From Coffea arabica (Eukaryota > Streptophyta > Magnoliopsida > Gentianales > Rubiaceae): 64,000 nucleotides of DNA. The notes beneath the pieces are model-generated. The model searched no databases. It was not told the origin of the DNA and saw only the letters and a list, made by a program, of their open reading frames with translations. The stretch is from the NCBI RefSeq assembly GCF_036785885.1, contig NC_092330.1:4870525-4934524 (forward strand), read 5' to 3'. Each line of letters opens with the position of its first letter. Positions within the stretch are counted from its first letter, which is position 1. Positions 1-10,800 of this stretch are shown piece by piece. A program made the translations under genes and the position numbers.

Positions 1-1114
1 TATAATAGATTTTCCTAGACTGCTCAGAGTCTCCTGCGGGAAAATTTCCAGCAACACTTCCTCTTACTTTCTTAACTTTTTCATCCAAACTCAACACCAA
101 TATTTATGGCAATCCAACCTCAATCACAACCACAAGTTAGAGGCTATGAAGTACATTTGATTAAGGCCACAAAATCATCCAAAATATCAAATTTTCTAAC
201 TCAAAATCAACCACAATGAATCTGAAATTTGAAACCCTAAACTAAAAATTTCAACTACAAGCTGAAATTTTTCTTAAGCAAGCCAAAATAACGTATAAAA
301 GCTATAAAATTCACATGGCAAAACTACTAAATCATGGCCAAGTTCAAAGTATCATATAAAAGCTGAAATTTCACCATCAAAACTGAAATTTTTGAATCAC
401 CACTCAAACCATGAAATTTCTCATAAAAACTAACAAAATAAAACCCTAAATCCACTCTTATGCAAGTATTAAAAGAAAAGATGGCTTCTTGATGTAGTTA
501 CCTTGAAGCCCTATGAAGATATGGCAACCAAGTACTTCTTTTTCCAAAATCTTTCCACCAAATCCCTTAATTCTCCCTAAGTGTCAACTTTTATGGAGTG
601 ATTTGCAAGATTAAGGTGAAAACTCAAGATTCAAACAAGAACTATAGGTTGAAGATGAACTTTTTCTTCCTTTTTTTTCTCTCCAAGGGGTCGGCCAAAT
701 GAAGAAAAAGAATGATAGGTTTTGGTCAAATTTTTGGTTTATTAAAGGATAAGAAAGGTTGGAGTCAAAATCAAAGATCCAAAGCTTTGTGGACAAATGT
801 CCTCCAATGGTTAATCCTCATCCTATTGTCTTCCAAATGCTAAAATATCTATCCAACCTCTAATTATCCCTTAATATCTTATAAAACAATATCCCTTTGT
901 ATAAAACTCCTCCTAATTTTCAAAAATTTAACGCACACACCTTACTAGTGGGTCCCACTTCCATAATGCATTATGAACTTAATATGTACTAACTTATACA
1001 AGGAAAATGATTTACAAACTTGACTCACTGTAAAAATATCTAGGAAATGAAGACAATAGGGTAAAGTAACGAAAAAATAAAATAAAATAAAATAACGAAA
1101 TTTTTTAGGTCCTC
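1..1114 (-). mobile_element. Ty3/gypsy-type LTR, cut by the window edge
   Basis: The right boundary is the sequence ggtcctcaca, the same terminal form as the gypsy LTR at 11965. Read on the minus strand it starts TGTGAGGACC. A segment near 941-963 (agtgggtcccac) also occurs in the solo LTR near 31066-31085, so the families are related but not the same. The left end is outside the window, so solo LTR versus full element cannot be decided and no target duplication can be tested. No coding sequence is seen; the short minus-strand ORF at 611-796 is low complexity. Confidence 0.65.
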
Positions 1115-1700
1115 ACACACCTTCTCCCTCGATCTCCATCTCATGCTCATGTTTGTTGAATATGTCATCCTGAAACAATTCATCTCGTATAAAATTGTGT
1201 AGTGTGCAACAGGCTATGACCATATTTATTTGTGTGGTCATATAAAAATTGGGTATAGGACCGCGTAAGATGATGAATCTCCTTTTTAGCATCCCAAAGC
1301 ATCTCTCAATTATATTTCGAAGCGATGAATGCTGACTATTGAAAAGTTTCTGTGGTGAGGCAAACCCACGCTAACCCTATGCAACTTGTTGGGGCGTTCT
1401 ACGATACGATGCAATAAATTCAGGAATGTTTTTGTATGCTAAGTCCACCTGGTAGTATTTTGCTGTGAACACAGGTATTGAAACACTAAAAAAAAAATGA
1501 CTTGACTTTAGACCATGGTTTTTCACAAACTACATTTCAATAGAAAATTTTAAAAATCGAGTACACCTGGTGGAGGCATTGAAATATATGTAAGTTCTAT
1601 TAGTGTTCCACCCAAGACACGTGCATTGTGGGCACTTCCTTCTGGACCAGTATAAATATACACAAATTGCATATCCACACCTATTCATGTATGCCACTTG
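1115..1700 (-). pseudogene. PIF/Harbinger transposase fragment (DDE C-terminal part)
   Basis: On the minus strand 1462-1115 reads in one frame, with two internal stop codons, through motifs typical of plant Harbinger (DDE_Tnp_4) transposases: KYYQVDLAY, LRNIIERCFGMLKRRF, and VIACCTLHNFIRDEL. A splice acceptor (ttcacag) lies just upstream at about 1463. A further exon from about 1566 rightwards contains EGSAHNARVL and PPP just before a CAG/GT donor, matching the family's EGSAHDSRVL block. The N-terminal part, inverted repeats and Myb-like partner gene are not visible. The reading frame runs straight into the neighbouring gypsy LTR, which seems to have landed in it. Non-functional. Confidence 0.8.
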
Positions 1701-2426
1701 CTCTCCAGTGGAGGATGTTCTGAAATGTGCGTGCCATTTGTTGTACCTACAACGTTCTATATATTTGATATACGGGTTAGTTACTATATATATAATTGCA
1801 TATATCCTAGGAACACCTAAGAAGAAATCTTTCCCTATCCAATAGTAATATTGTATCTTTATATCTTAGAAGACGTTTGGAGGGTTCCTGTTCATTGCAA
1901 TTTCATCTGCTCTCTTCAGGGCCATTTTTGTCCTTACAGCCTTTTGGTTGTTCTTTTTTCTTGGAGCTAAGACGTTTGGAGGGTTAGTGTTCATTACAAT
2001 TCGTTTGCTCTTTTCAGGCCTATTTTTGTCCTCCAAGCCTTTTGGCTGTTCTTTTTCTTGTAGCTATTAGAACTGGTTGTTGCTTATTGCAAGACTTAGC
2101 TGAATGTCAGTGGAACATTGGCTGTTTTGCAGCATTTACAAGAAGCATTAATGAGATGTGATGTTGATTTCTATTAACCAACTCATTTTCTCTTGTTTAA
2201 TTACATTTTCATCCCTCAAAATATTCATTGAATGGACTATATATTTTCAACTCATGTCTAATAGTGTCATTTTACAATAGCTTTTTACTTTTGGTGTGGG
2301 AAATTGGAAAATTGCTGCATGTATTCATCTTCCGTTGCTATTTGTATAAGCCCACAACCTTTTGCTTTATCCTACTACCTTCTGCTTTGTTTATGCTTCC
2401 TTTATTCATGCTATAAACTGTAAACC
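1701..2426. other. Noncoding stretch before the Helitron gene, 5' Helitron end not found
   Basis: No supported gene. The stretch holds a ~100-bp tandem duplication (separate entry) and AT-rich sequence. A Helitron 5' terminus (TC after an A) should lie here or further left, but I could not choose one candidate. Confidence 0.5.
1870..2066. repeat. Two tandem ~98-bp units
   Basis: Both units begin agacgtttggagggtt and end with a pyrimidine run then gagcta or tagcta; they share gttcatt, gctct and the ccttttgg block. The copies differ at roughly one base in eight. No coding potential is evident. Confidence 0.75.
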
Positions 2427-2622
2427 ATGGCTTCAACTGATGCACCGGCACATTCAATGAATAAGAACATTGTTCGCAACCGAAAATTAAGAGAAAAATA
2501 TGCTTCCTTATCAGTGGAAGAAAAAGAAGCTTGTAGAGCTAAACAAAGAGAAGCTTATCAAAAAATGAGAGCAAGGAAAGCTGCTGCATCCACGTCTTCT
2601 ATGAATCAACAACAAACTGATG
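2427..2622 (+). pseudogene. Helitron protein, first exon
   Basis: Starts at an ATG and encodes a basic N-terminus with RNRKLREKYASLSVEEKEA followed by AKQREAYQKMRARK, a helical, charged segment found at the start of plant Helitron proteins. The frame ends at a GT donor (gatg/gtatct) at 2622/2623. No stop lies inside the exon. The assignment rests on this sequence style plus the clear Helitron exons downstream. Confidence 0.65.
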
Positions 2623-3366
2623 GTATCTAATTCAGTTTTGCCTTTATATTGTATTTGTGTATGTAGCAGAAAGCAGTCATGCATCATTTGAAATAAAAGA
2701 ACAATAACGTAGTGAATAAAGGTGCTTCTCATGCATGCAATACATAAACAATTTTCTTATCAGAAACCTGCTCACGAGATGCAATACTTAAAGAATTTTC
2801 TTATGAGAAACCTGCTCACGAGATAACTAGAATTGTTATAAGAACCAACCATCAGTAAGACAAACTACAATCATACTAGTAATCTGGATTGTAGCATACA
2901 AAAAATAATACTAACTGAGCAGTACTTGAAATGTTAATACAGCTAGCAGAGGTGTTAAAATTTAAAACAGTTGATGTAAACGTTTGTTTTTCCCAAAAAA
3001 CAAACGTAAAACAATTAGCTAATGTAACACTAAGCTCATGTTTTTCCCAAAAAAAAAAAAACTAAGCTGATGTAAAGCAGTAAACGTGCATAATGCATAT
3101 AAATATATATCTAGCCATAAACGTGATATAAATGCATATCACCATAAACATTTGTTTTTCCCACTAAGATTCCATATTATCCAGCCCGTCAATGCCATGC
3201 ACCTCTTTTTCAATCACTGACTCATGCTTCTAAATTACTTTCTTCATAAATAAAGAGGAGAAAAAAGAACTTTTGAAGTTTTTTAGTGTTCTCTTTTGTT
3301 ACCTTAATACTGAATTAAAAAAAAAATTCTATAAGCAATGCGAATTATGAAAATCTTGTATATCAG

Positions 3367-4345
3367 GTATAGAACTTCCAGTTGGGTGTGACGTACAACA
3401 GAACAATGAGTACAATAGCCAACAGAGTATTGCTGTTAAACAACTTTTGCAACAGAATAGAAACAAAGACACTAATCTGCAACAATCTATTGCTGTCAAA
3501 AGTAATTCTCTGTGCAAAACCAATGGTAAATCAAAAGGCAAGCTAAAAAACCATGATTCTGTATTTTCAACATTTGAACAAGGTTTGCCTACACAAATTA
3601 ATTCTGTATTCTATGTTTACACAAGTAATTTTGTATTCTATGTTTACCTTAATTCTGTATTTTTTTTGCTCTTCTAGGTTCTTCATCAAAAAAGTTGTCC
3701 AACTATAAATGCAGAAGAATCAATAAACTAAATGTGTCAGGTATATCTTGTTATAATCATATTTATCACTCTATGTTTCATATAACAATTTCTTTGTTTT
3801 TATCTGGTAGGTGATCCTCCTATATGTGATAGTTGCTCTAATTTCTTGCATCAAACAGTTAATAATCTTGCAGGTTTAACCCCTTAATACTATTTTTACA
3901 AATATTTGCTCAGTGTTGGTTGGTCACTGAATTTGATTTATGTTCTTACGCTTTTTTATTTACCTAATCAGGTATATCAATGACAGTACAACCTCAGCCA
4001 GTGGAAACCAATGTTTCTAATGTCATAAAAAATCATCCAAAAGGTATGTATAACTAAAATGTATCTGAAAATGTTGCAGAACTTATTACTTCCTGACTAG
4101 CGACATTATTGTCCTATAGGCAAAAGCTCAAGCCAAAGGAGATCAGGTATCCGAGCAAAAAAAACTTACATGCAAAATAAAGATATCATTCCTATTTCTT
4201 TATGTTATATCTGTTCATATACAAATATTTATAGTTCTTTCATATGCATATAATATAGTGATAACAATGCTTTGTATTCCTATTATTGTACAGCATCTAA
4301 AAATGCAGCTGGTGTAGACGCTCTGAATTTCATTAGCCATAATGC
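3367..4345 (+). pseudogene. Helitron protein, small 5' exons up to the Mutator-like insertion
   Basis: Several short exons are bounded by AG acceptors and GT donors: about 3367-3525 (glutamine- and asparagine-rich), about 3678-3739, 3811-3872 (contains CDSCSNFLHQ), 3972-4043, 4120-4146 and 4294-4345. The last one reads AGVDALNFISHNA and is interrupted inside the codon series by the insertion at 4346; it resumes at 6947 with DHLPDALDCKYCGAKKFY. The intervening AT-rich introns are 70-250 bp. Exon limits are by eye. Confidence 0.55.
4337..4345. repeat. 9-bp target site duplication, left copy (CCATAATGC)
   Basis: The identical 9-mer occurs at 6938-6946, directly after the element's other end. 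A 9-bp duplication is the usual Mutator-superfamily length. Confidence 0.9.
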
Positions 4346-4950
4346 GGCTAATTGATTAGAATGTAGGTGTAAAAAAGAAAAGTCAGGCACTTACGGATCT
4401 GATAGAGCGTGTGTATAAAACTATGGGTGCCGGGCTGTCTTAGCCCGGCACCTGACGGAAACCTTTTTTTTTAAAAAAAAAAAACATGTCAGGTGTCGGG
4501 CTGTCCGGCACCTGACACATTTTTTTTAAAAAAAAGATGTCAAGTGCCAGGCTGTGTGACATCCAATTGAGTGAATTGCAATTCACATCGAATTGAGTGA
4601 ATTGCAATTCACTTTATTTGTTAAGCTAGTTGATAAATGCAATTCACTTTAATTAGTTTAGTGAATTAATTAGTTTAATTAATTGAGTGAATTAATTTTA
4701 AGAGATTCGATTAAATGCATTTAATTAAGGTGATGAATTAGGTTTAATTTGTTATTTATTAAATATTCATTTATTTGTTATAAATGATTTAATTATTTAA
4801 TTATAATGCATTATTTGTTGTTATTTAATTACACTTTATTTGTTGTTATTTGTTATGCTATTTGTTATTATTCGTTGTTATTTAATTACCCTTTATTTAT
4901 CGTTATTTGTTAAATTATTTCTTATTATTTCTTATAATTATAGAATCGCA
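4346..4950 (+). repeat. Left terminal inverted repeat of the Mutator-like element
   Basis: Matches the reverse complement of 6364-6937 from the outer ggctaattg end to the inner gaatcgca. It contains a GC-rich hairpin at 4426-4452, then poly-T/poly-A and a second similar hairpin near 4490, then AT-rich ttatttgttgtt repeats. A ~30-bp segment (gaattgcaattcac) is doubled here relative to the right copy, explaining the length difference. Confidence 0.88.
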
Positions 4951-5286
4951 CCTGACAGGAAATTTTTTTTAAAAATCTATCAGGTGTCGGACTGTGTCAG
5001 CCCGATACCTGACCGAATTTTTCTAAAAAATAAAAAAAATTAATAAGTCTACCAAACAAAATGTGCCGAGTAACAAAAAATTCTTAGCGAAACTTTCCCA
5101 GTAGAATTCAAATCACTTGACTTGAAATACAATTATCTAGTATACATATTCTTTTAATTTTGAATTTTCCTCTTTCATTTATAGCTTCTCATTTTATTCT
5201 CAAGAAAATATCGTAAGGCTGAAATTGTGATATGATTAGTAATTATCAATCGCAATTTGTGACACGTTGCATCATGCAAAAGATCA

Positions 5287-5438
5287 AAACCCTAAACCCT
5301 AAACACTAAACCCTAAACCCTAAACCTAAAAACCCTAAACCCTAAAACCCTAAACCCTACAGATCAAAACCCTAAACCCTAAACCCTGAACCTTGAACCC
5401 TAAACCCAAAACCCTAAACCTAACCCTAAACCCTAAAC
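5287..5438 (+). repeat. Interstitial telomere-like CCCTAAA array
   Basis: About 152 bp of imperfect CCCTAAA units (TTTAGGG on the other strand), with variants such as CCTAAA, CCCTGAA and CCCAAAA. The flank agatcaaaac occurs before it and again inside at about 5361, so the array was partly duplicated. It lies inside the Mutator-like element, flanked on both sides by transposon sequence, so it is not a chromosome end. Confidence 0.95.
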
Positions 5439-6041
5439 ATTTTAGATTTTGTATTCATTCTCATGTTGGTACTTATATTGAATTTTTGCATTTTACCAAT
5501 TGAACATAATGCATACTAATAGAACATCTATTTAAGTTCTGAATTTTTTTCGTAGTTTGTATTGTGAGGATAATTTCATAAATCTCCCATACAAAAAAAA
5601 ATCAAAAAACCAAAACAAGAAAAAAAGTTTAATAAAAAGCTGAGTCGACCTGAAGTACTAAATACTTTGAAATTTAAGTTAATTAATTTACATTTCAAAG
5701 TTGAAACGTAAGAAAAAGAAGAAAATATATTTGTGCAAAATCACTAATTACTCCTATAGGATGTTAAACTACGAAAATGTTTTTCAAACAAAATATACCA
5801 TTCATTTTGTAATAAGATGTAGTTCTCAAATTGTTGAGAAATTATTTGTTAGAATTTTTATGTAATTTTTAATGTTCACTATAATTTTATAAAACTAAAT
5901 TTATTGTGCAATATATAAAAAATGGACCAAAAAAAGAGGAAAAAATGCATAGCGTGACAACGGTGAAATGGCTAGATATAAAAATAACAATAAGCATTCA
6001 AATAATAAAAGGCTAAATTCCCATATTATAATATTTGATAT

Positions 6042-6296
6042 TTAGCAAACATGTAATGAAGATTGTATATTTTGTCTACCCAGAAGATTCCGATCTAAAC
6101 CCAAAAGATTGTATATTTTGTCTACCAAATCATCATAACCTACCATCTCTGTAAGGAACAACACTTGTTTCGGTATAGAAGGATCATATGAAATTGACCC
6201 TCCTTCGTTTATAATTTTTCCACCCCAATATACTTGAATCACCAAGCAATTATCACTTGACATGTTAAACCTATTAGAGACGAGTGTTGATAGCAT
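6042..6296 (-). pseudogene. MULE transposase N-terminal fragment
   Basis: An 84-codon minus-strand ORF contains VIQVYWGGKI, ISYD and YDDLVDKIYNLLGLD, resembling the N-terminal MuDR-like domain of plant Mutator transposases (VYWGG, then YDELVDKIY). The catalytic DDE and SWIM zinc-finger parts are absent, and the 3' end of the ORF has a short duplicated tail (the bases for RQNIQSS and KIYNLLG share ttgtatattttgtctacc). It supports the Mutator assignment made from the termini. No function expected. Confidence 0.65.
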
Positions 6297-6363
6297 TTTA
6301 GAACCTCATTAATATGCTTATTTGAATAATTAATTAATTGAATCAAGTATATATAATTTATAT

Positions 6364-6937
6364 TGCGATTCTATAATTATAAGAAATAATAACAAATAAC
6401 AACAACTAAAGTGTAATTAAATAACAACGAATAATAACAAATAGTATAACAAATAACAACAAATAAAGTGTAATTAAATAACAACAAATAATAACAAATA
6501 ACAACAAATAATGCATTATAATTAAATAATTAAATCATTTATAACAAATAAATGAATATTTAATAAATAACAAATTAAACCATCACCTTAATTAAATGCA
6601 TTTAATCGAATCTCTTAAAATTACTTCACTCAATTAATTAAACTAATTAATCCACTAAACTAATTAAAGTGAATTGCATTTATCAACTAGCGTAACAAAT
6701 AAAGTGAATTGCAATTCACTCAATTGACTCAATTGGATGAATTGCAACTGCACTTGACATCTTTTTTCAAAAAAAAAATGTGTCAGGTGCCCGGCACCTG
6801 ACATGTTTTTAAAAAAAAAAGTTTCTGTCAGGTGCCGGGCTGTCTCAGCCTGGTACCCATAGTTTTATACATGGACTCTGTCAGATCCGCAAGTGTCTGA
6901 CTTTTCTTTTTTACACCTATATTCTAATCAATTAGCC
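6364..6937 (-). repeat. Right terminal inverted repeat of the Mutator-like element
   Basis: Reverse complement of the left repeat. It contains the palindrome tgtcaggtgcccggcacctg at about 6780-6802 and a second GC-rich hairpin arm near 6827-6856, and ends caattagcc directly before the CCATAATGC duplication. Confidence 0.88.
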
Positions 6938-6946
6938 CCATAATGC
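6938..6946. repeat. 9-bp target site duplication, right copy (CCATAATGC)
   Basis: Identical to 4337-4345; the Helitron exon continues from here. Confidence 0.9.
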
Positions 6947-7807
6947 AGACCATCTCCCTGATGCATTAGATTGCAAATATTGTGGAGCGAAAAAATTTTA
7001 TTTAGAGACAGCAAACTTTTGCTGTTCTGATGGCGAGGTTGTGCTCCATGAAAATAAGTTACCTGATGTATTAATTGAACTTTTTACTGGACAGAGTGAA
7101 GAAGCTATACATTTCCGAACCTATGTCAGGACCTATAATAGCATGTTTGCATGTACTTCCTTTGGTGTTCACTATAACAAATCCCTTTGCAAGAGGACAA
7201 ACGGAATCTATACATTCAAGATACAAGGCCAAACCTACCATTTTATCAATGAACTAATACCGCATGGAGGATTAGGAATGTATCTTCAGCTTTTTTTACA
7301 TGACATAGAACATGAAATTCAGAATCGATTAGCCATATCAGAAAGGCTGACCGAAAATATTGTAGTCAAGCTAATGGAAGTAATGAAAGAAAATCCATAT
7401 GCTTGCTTCTTTAGGAGTTCGAGAAATGTCCCAAACTTGGACTCATATCAGATAGTATTAAAATCTCACTCCGACAATGACCAGCGAGTGTTTAATAAAC
7501 CCGCTGTATCTCAAGTTGCAGCTTTATGGGTTGAAGGAGACAACGCTAATTAAGGTTATTCTAGACACATACAGATATATACAAAAGAAGGACACAGCCA
7601 CAGCATTCAATATTACTATGGCTGCTATGACCCTCTTCAGTATCCACTACTTTTTCCATTTGGAGAAACTGGATGGCATCCAGGTATAGAAAGATCAGGA
7701 GGAGGCAATCCAAAAAAACGCAAAAGAAAGACTGCGAAACATTCATGTACAGCTACATTGTCCAGCTTTAAGTCGCCAGAAGAAATGATTAATCTTGAAG
7801 AAGAAGG
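6947..7807 (+). pseudogene. Helitron protein, Helitron-like N region
   Basis: One frame runs from 6947 to the GT donor near 7806 with a single in-frame stop at 7551-7553. Landmarks are CKYCGAKKFY then FCCSDGEV, ELFTGQSEEAIHFR, YNSMFACTSFGV, the IQGQTYHFI block, then after the stop YYGCYDPLQYPLLFPFGETG. These occur in this order in plant Helitron proteins ahead of the Rep domain. The exon ends at gaagaag/gtaaga, a consensus 5' splice site in which the gypsy element inserted 6 bp past the exon. Confidence 0.85.
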
Positions 7808-7812
7808 TAAGA
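7808..7812. repeat. 5-bp target site duplication TAAGA, left copy
   Basis: The same TAAGA follows the right LTR at 19889-19893. Confidence 0.9.
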
Positions 7813-10800
7813 TGTGATGCTCCCACTTCTCCCTAAGGCGAACCAAAGGGTATCCGCGGAACGCCTGCCCAACTCTTGCCAGGACTCAAGCAATTTCTAT
7901 TCAAGCTTATAGCGGTGCTAGAAGTCAACAACCAGATAATATAAATACAATTAGTGCGGAAGCGTTCGACCTTAACGATATATATAACAACCACCCAATC
8001 CTTACATTGGGATTCCATAATACAGTCCAAAATATACAATAGTTAAAAGTCTAGACAAAAGAGTTGAAACCCTATTACAAGAGTACACAAAAGATAATTT
8101 CCTCCGAACCTCATTCCAAACTCAAATCCTGTTAAGGAAAACAAATCTACAGGGTGAGCAAAACGCTCGTGAGGTCAAGAACACACATGCAAGCACATAG
8201 TCCAAGTAACAAGCCCAAATAACAGGTCCAAATAACAGGTCAATTGATAAAGTACAAGTAATTGATCATTCCAATAAGATGTAAACATAAACAATTCAAG
8301 GATGTGGTAGCTCACAGGAGCTAAGTTCCACTTGCTTTGCCAAGGTTATTCGTATACCTTTCCGCGATGACACTCCGTCAATCAGGTTGGTATTTTCAAT
8401 CCGTAAATCACCACTTACTTCCATCCGTCCACCGTACATACTCCCACCGGGCCCGAATGTCATTTATAAGGCGATACTTCAACGAGTATGCCAAGCAAGA
8501 TCTCTCCAATAGATCAAACTTATCATGTAATTCTCATGACTCGCCAAAGTTCCCGACCAAACCCGTGCCGGCTCGAGTCCAAGGTTTACCTATGAGTTTG
8601 GGTGTCCCCCAGTTAACATTTGAGAGTTGAGAAGATTCACTCCAATGACGTATGCAGCCATAGCATACCATTTCATTTCATTCAAACATTCAATCATCTC
8701 ATTTCATTCAATTAAGTCATTCATAATTCATTCGTTTCATTTCAATCATGAGTCATTCATTTCAAATAAGAACGAGTGCGGTAAAGTACACACTCGCCTT
8801 CATTTTTAAAATCTCCAAACAATTATAACAATTAAGCATATATCAAGTATCCATACACTTGACACTCACCAATATAAGTAATGAGGAAGAAAAGGGCACT
8901 TGAAGTTCAAGTGTCCACCGTGGGATCCTCTTGAGGGTTCTCGTGCAAGCCTGAGCAATTAGTAATGAACAATCACATATAAACCCTAATTATTAAGAAA
9001 GATTGCACACTTGTGCGATCTCAGAAAATTTCACGAAAATGAGCCTTACTTATTCGTAAATCGAGACTCAAAAGTGGGGTTTTAAAACACAAGCGAAATC
9101 TGATTTCCATCTTTGAAATTGAGTGTAAAACGATCAAGTGATATCACAGGAAAAGAGAAAGTTTGGAAAAACTCCATTTCCTTTAAGTTATGAATTTTCA
9201 GATTTGGTGCACTTATTTTGAAAAATCATATCTCACTCTCTGTAAGTCCAAAATTAGAAAACTTGGTACCGTTGGAAACACCTTTCAAAGTACTAAAAGT
9301 TCTTAGAAGACAATTTTCTATGATTCCAAACAGAAGATATTCAAATTTTGGCTCAAAGTTTCTGTTCTAGACTATCGAGGCAATTTCGGGGTTGGTTTTT
9401 CGCCAACTTGAAAAATTCGGGAAAATTCACAAAATTGGAACTAGCCTCTCAAATTTGAAACTCAACTAGAGTTTCAATCAAAATTTAAAATAGAACAAGT
9501 GGAATGAGAATTGAAGTTTTGAGCACCAAGATATGGTAGGTCAAAGTTACCCAAATTTCCTTGTTAAACAAGGGTTTTCCAAAATCAAGTCATGAATTTT
9601 GGAAATTCAGTTGAGTAATGAAACAGCCTCGGAATAGCACCAAAATTAGCCGTATAATACTACCATATAAGGACTATTTCTCTGCCAAATTTCATGGATA
9701 AATAAGCACGGAAAGTTGGTTAACCAAATCACCCAATTTCCAAAAATTCCAAGGCAAATCTGCCTTGTGAGTCTCGTTTTCCGTTTACAAAACGTTTGGC
9801 TTACAAAGTTCCTCAAACATGGTCCATTTGCATAGAAAATGTCTAAGAGGTATCCCAAAACACAATTTTGGGTGATTAACACCAAGAATCTCGAATTAAC
9901 AAGTCTCAATCGAGTTTAGTAACAATTCTGCCCAAAAGGAGAGTTTTCCTTCAAGAAGTTAGTTTTGAAATATGGCCACTATCACTCAATTCAACCCGAA
10001 ATTGGACGTGGTTGGTGGCATTGGAAAACACGTTCATAAAGCTACAATTTCTCAGAAAAAACCATTTTCAAAATCCGTCCACAACTAGCTCACATTTGAG
10101 CATCAAGTTGTAGTTCATGTTCTGCCTTGTAGTGAACCAACGAAACAGGATAGCAAATTTCAAACGAATGGTTTGGCTCATACAAGTGGAACCAGGATAT
10201 GCATTTTATACCATTAGAAAGCTAGGAATGTCTAGTTTCCAGTGCCGCAAACGGAACTCAATTTTGACATCGGAGTAAAAAGTTATAACCGAAATAAGAT
10301 GATTGCTAGGGCAATCCGGGAAATTTTCCAGTTCTGCCAAACTTTGGAAATCAACACATTTGACCAACCAAATCATGTTATTATCAATGAAACTTTTTAC
10401 ACCATTCATATAACATATATACATCACAAACAAGCCATTAGAACTTCAAAATTTCGCACCAAAGTGCACGAACATGGCAAGGGTAAAATGGTCACTTTTG
10501 CTCATTGCACCATCCTTGAGTTTCTATCCACAACCCAACATTATTCCACTAATATAAGCACTAAACCAACATTAATTTCATCATCATTCACCAAATCAGT
10601 CCATCCAATCCAAGTGGGAGTTCATAGAGCCCACACAACAATTTTCCAACATGAATCAAGCTACCCACATGAATATATATGCTTATACGTGCAATATAAC
10701 TTCCATAATGCAAGATTTGATGGGTTGATAGTCCATTACCTTCTTAGATGATCAAGACAGAAATTTTTGGTCCTCCTTAACCCAAGAAAAACCGTGGAAA

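Larger units (their letters stand above)
4346..6937. mobile_element. Non-autonomous Mutator-like element with long terminal inverted repeats
   Basis: The termini are inverted copies beginning ggctaattgattagaat and continuing as tgtaaaaaagaaaagtcag. They are flanked by the 9-bp direct repeat CCATAATGC. The inverted repeats extend about 605 bp on the left and 574 bp on the right, so the ends could fold into a long hairpin. The interior (4951-6363) holds a CCCTAAA array and one N-terminal MULE transposase fragment on the minus strand, but no catalytic transposase domain. It disrupts a Helitron exon. At 2592 bp it would need a transposase supplied by another element. Confidence 0.88.

Noticed and set aside
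5287..5438. A true chromosome end or subtelomere
   Set aside because: The array is short, degenerate and enclosed by a transposon with its own target duplication; more than 58 kb of sequence follows.
8337..8630. 97-codon ORF with a similar 108-codon ORF at 16257-16583
   Set aside because: Same reason: paired LTR positions. The frames differ in length and end because of indels.
10242..10751. 169-codon plus-strand ORF, with a partner at 18282-18674
   Set aside because: It lies within both gypsy LTRs, antisense to the element, with different start regions and no recognisable domain. LTR duplication explains the resemblance.
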